The notes below the pieces were generated by a model that ran no database searches, was not told the origin of the DNA, and was given only the letters and a program-made list of their open reading frames with translations. A DNA stretch of 46,140 nt from Gnetum montanum. Its lineage: Eukaryota > Streptophyta > Gnetopsida > Gnetales > Gnetaceae. The position numbers and the translations under genes were made by a program. The stretch spans positions 98,912-145,051 of the forward strand of contig MNCI01015499.1 in NCBI GenBank assembly GCA_015680685.1, given 5' to 3'. This document shows, piece after piece, positions 44,631 through 46,140 of this stretch. Numbering within the stretch: the stretch's first letter is position 1; each line of letters opens with the position of its first letter.

Positions 44631-46140
44631 AGATCTTTTGAGCTTGACCTTGCTGTTTGCAGACACCATCATCGCATACCTCAAATCAGCATTCATCATT
44701 CCATAGTATTCCAACAAGAGAGAAGATCCAAAAATTTGTTTGGAAACTTCTTCAGGAGGCTAACATACAACAAGCCCCAACTATCATCAACACCTCTTGT
44801 GATTGTCCAACATTGAGAATGCCTGCTTGAATGTTAGAACAAGGGAGGGTCAATTGGGCAGCCAACCCCATGAGAATCCTCCATCACCTGTCTCATATCA
44901 GTCATAAGCACATTATCGAATGCAACCATAATATCCCGTTCATGGAGAAGGATCACCCACATTTGCCACATGCAAGCTATCCATCAACTCCAAGTTATGG
45001 GACAAGCACCATTTTCTGAACACAAGGTCCAAGAATGATTATAGAGTCACCTCAGAGAGTAACCAGATCATGAATTCTCTAAGGAACACCAACATTCTCA
45101 AAATTTGCATTTCCCCACTATATCAAGAACGACTACCAGTCTCACAATTCAACACCTTTCATTAGATTTTGCACTTGCAGGAAGGATCCTCTTTGGGAGG
45201 TTTCTTCCATAGGTAAGTATAGCAGCCCAGCTACACCTTACCCATCATACATGCCCAAGTAGTCAATATAGCCAATAGAACCATATCATGGAACTGTCAC
45301 TAGCTGAGGGAAGACATGGGTTCACAAGTCTTACCAAATTTCAATTTTCCCCTTGAGAACAACTCGAGACACCAAGCAATTCATCCCTTTGATCAAGAGG
45401 GATTTCTGTTTCATCTTGGGAGATCTGGGTTTTTGTTTCATACATCCCAGTCAAGCCCGTTTACATCAATTTTTGGTGGACAAGGCCGCACCACTACCTA
45501 TTATCACTCAACCCAAAAAACAAACACAAGTCAGCAACAACATCTTGCCCATAGGAGGACCAGGTCCTCAAGATAGTTTTACATAGAATGGGCTTTCATC
45601 AACATCATTTACAACTCAAACACCACGATTCATCCCCGAAGGGTTTACAATAAGGATGGTCTACCAGAGAACCCCAACAAGGAAGTTCCTCTGAAGTCCC
45701 CAAAACTGAGTACACAATATCATGCCTTGCTTACACGAAGAGCAATATGTATCTTTAATTTACATCAACAACACGACCTCACAAAGGAGGTTTCATGAAT
45801 TTCACCAGGGGAACAACATTTTGTCTCTGAGAACAAGACCCCATGAGTTCACGAACATGGGACCACAGCTAGGAACAAGTCCCAAACATCAACTACTTAT
45901 AGGAGACAACTGTCTTAATACCACCTGCCTTATTATTTCAGGAACTGAAGAGGGCATCCATTGAAATGAAGAATGATCCTTCATAAAATTAAGGATTCAC
46001 CAAGTAATATCCTGATCAACTTTGCTATCCCACCAGGGAGGTGAGAACACCAACATGAATTAACATCACACTAGAGACATGGGGCAATACATAAGCGAGG
46101 GACTGTGTAATACATCAGTGTACATAAGGGACAGAGTACA
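44631..46140 (+). mobile_element. Decayed internal region following the putative LTR
   Basis: No frame stays open for long and no gag, protease or RT motif was found in any frame. The sequence is CA-rich on the plus strand, with words such as CATCACC and AACACC repeated. It continues beyond the window. It could be a non-coding large retrotransposon derivative or gag sequence too decayed to see. Confidence 0.3.

Overview
The window reads as nuclear DNA of a seed plant: spliced exons with GT/AG introns, plant-type Ty3/gypsy, Ty1/copia, LINE and SINE repeats, and one plant-family CW zinc-finger gene. Much of it is old, AT-rich, CpG-poor retroelement DNA full of stop codons. Together with the divergence of the CW gene this would fit a gymnosperm or another large, slowly purged genome, but the species cannot be fixed from sequence alone.

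Region 1 (1-29180) is a stack of retroelements. On the left edge is the 3' end and 3' LTR of a plus-strand Ty3/gypsy element (element D, 1-1452). It abuts a decayed L1-type LINE (1453-3197), which resumes at 24786. The LINE is split by a large minus-strand Ty3/gypsy element (element B, 3198-24785; target duplication CTAAT). B is split inside its integrase by a second minus-strand member of the same family (element A, 10377-18488; target duplication GATGG). B carries decayed gag, protease, RT, RNase H and integrase, and also a long 3' ORF (about 4424-7262) preceded by an LTR-like promoter module. A lacks the RT core, RNase H and the integrase zinc finger, so it is a non-autonomous deletion derivative. 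A copia polyprotein remnant (25748-27600) and its 3' LTR (27649-29180) follow; the copia LTR contains a solo LTR of the A/B/D family (element E, 27661-28677, target duplication TGTGT) and a 24-bp minisatellite.

Region 2 (29181-33130) is the upstream region of the only evident host gene. About 0.95-1.1 kb of it occurs twice in direct orientation (about 29181-30303 and 32187-33125). The copies are separated by 1.9 kb that contains two tRNA-derived SINEs. The distal copy has an expanded array with E2F-like TTTGGCGC sites.

Region 3 (33131-42300) is a complete 11-exon gene for a CW-type zinc-finger protein of 1659 residues (predicted), a likely nuclear reader of methylated histone H3K4.

Region 4 (43258-46140) looks like the 5' LTR, primer binding site and decayed internal part of another plus-strand LTR element that runs off the window.

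No tRNA, rRNA or CRISPR array was found. The most unusual signals are the family of LTRs that share ends but carry different palindromic arrays at the same U3 position, the internal copy of one such module in front of the extra ORF of element B, and the duplicated gene promoter.
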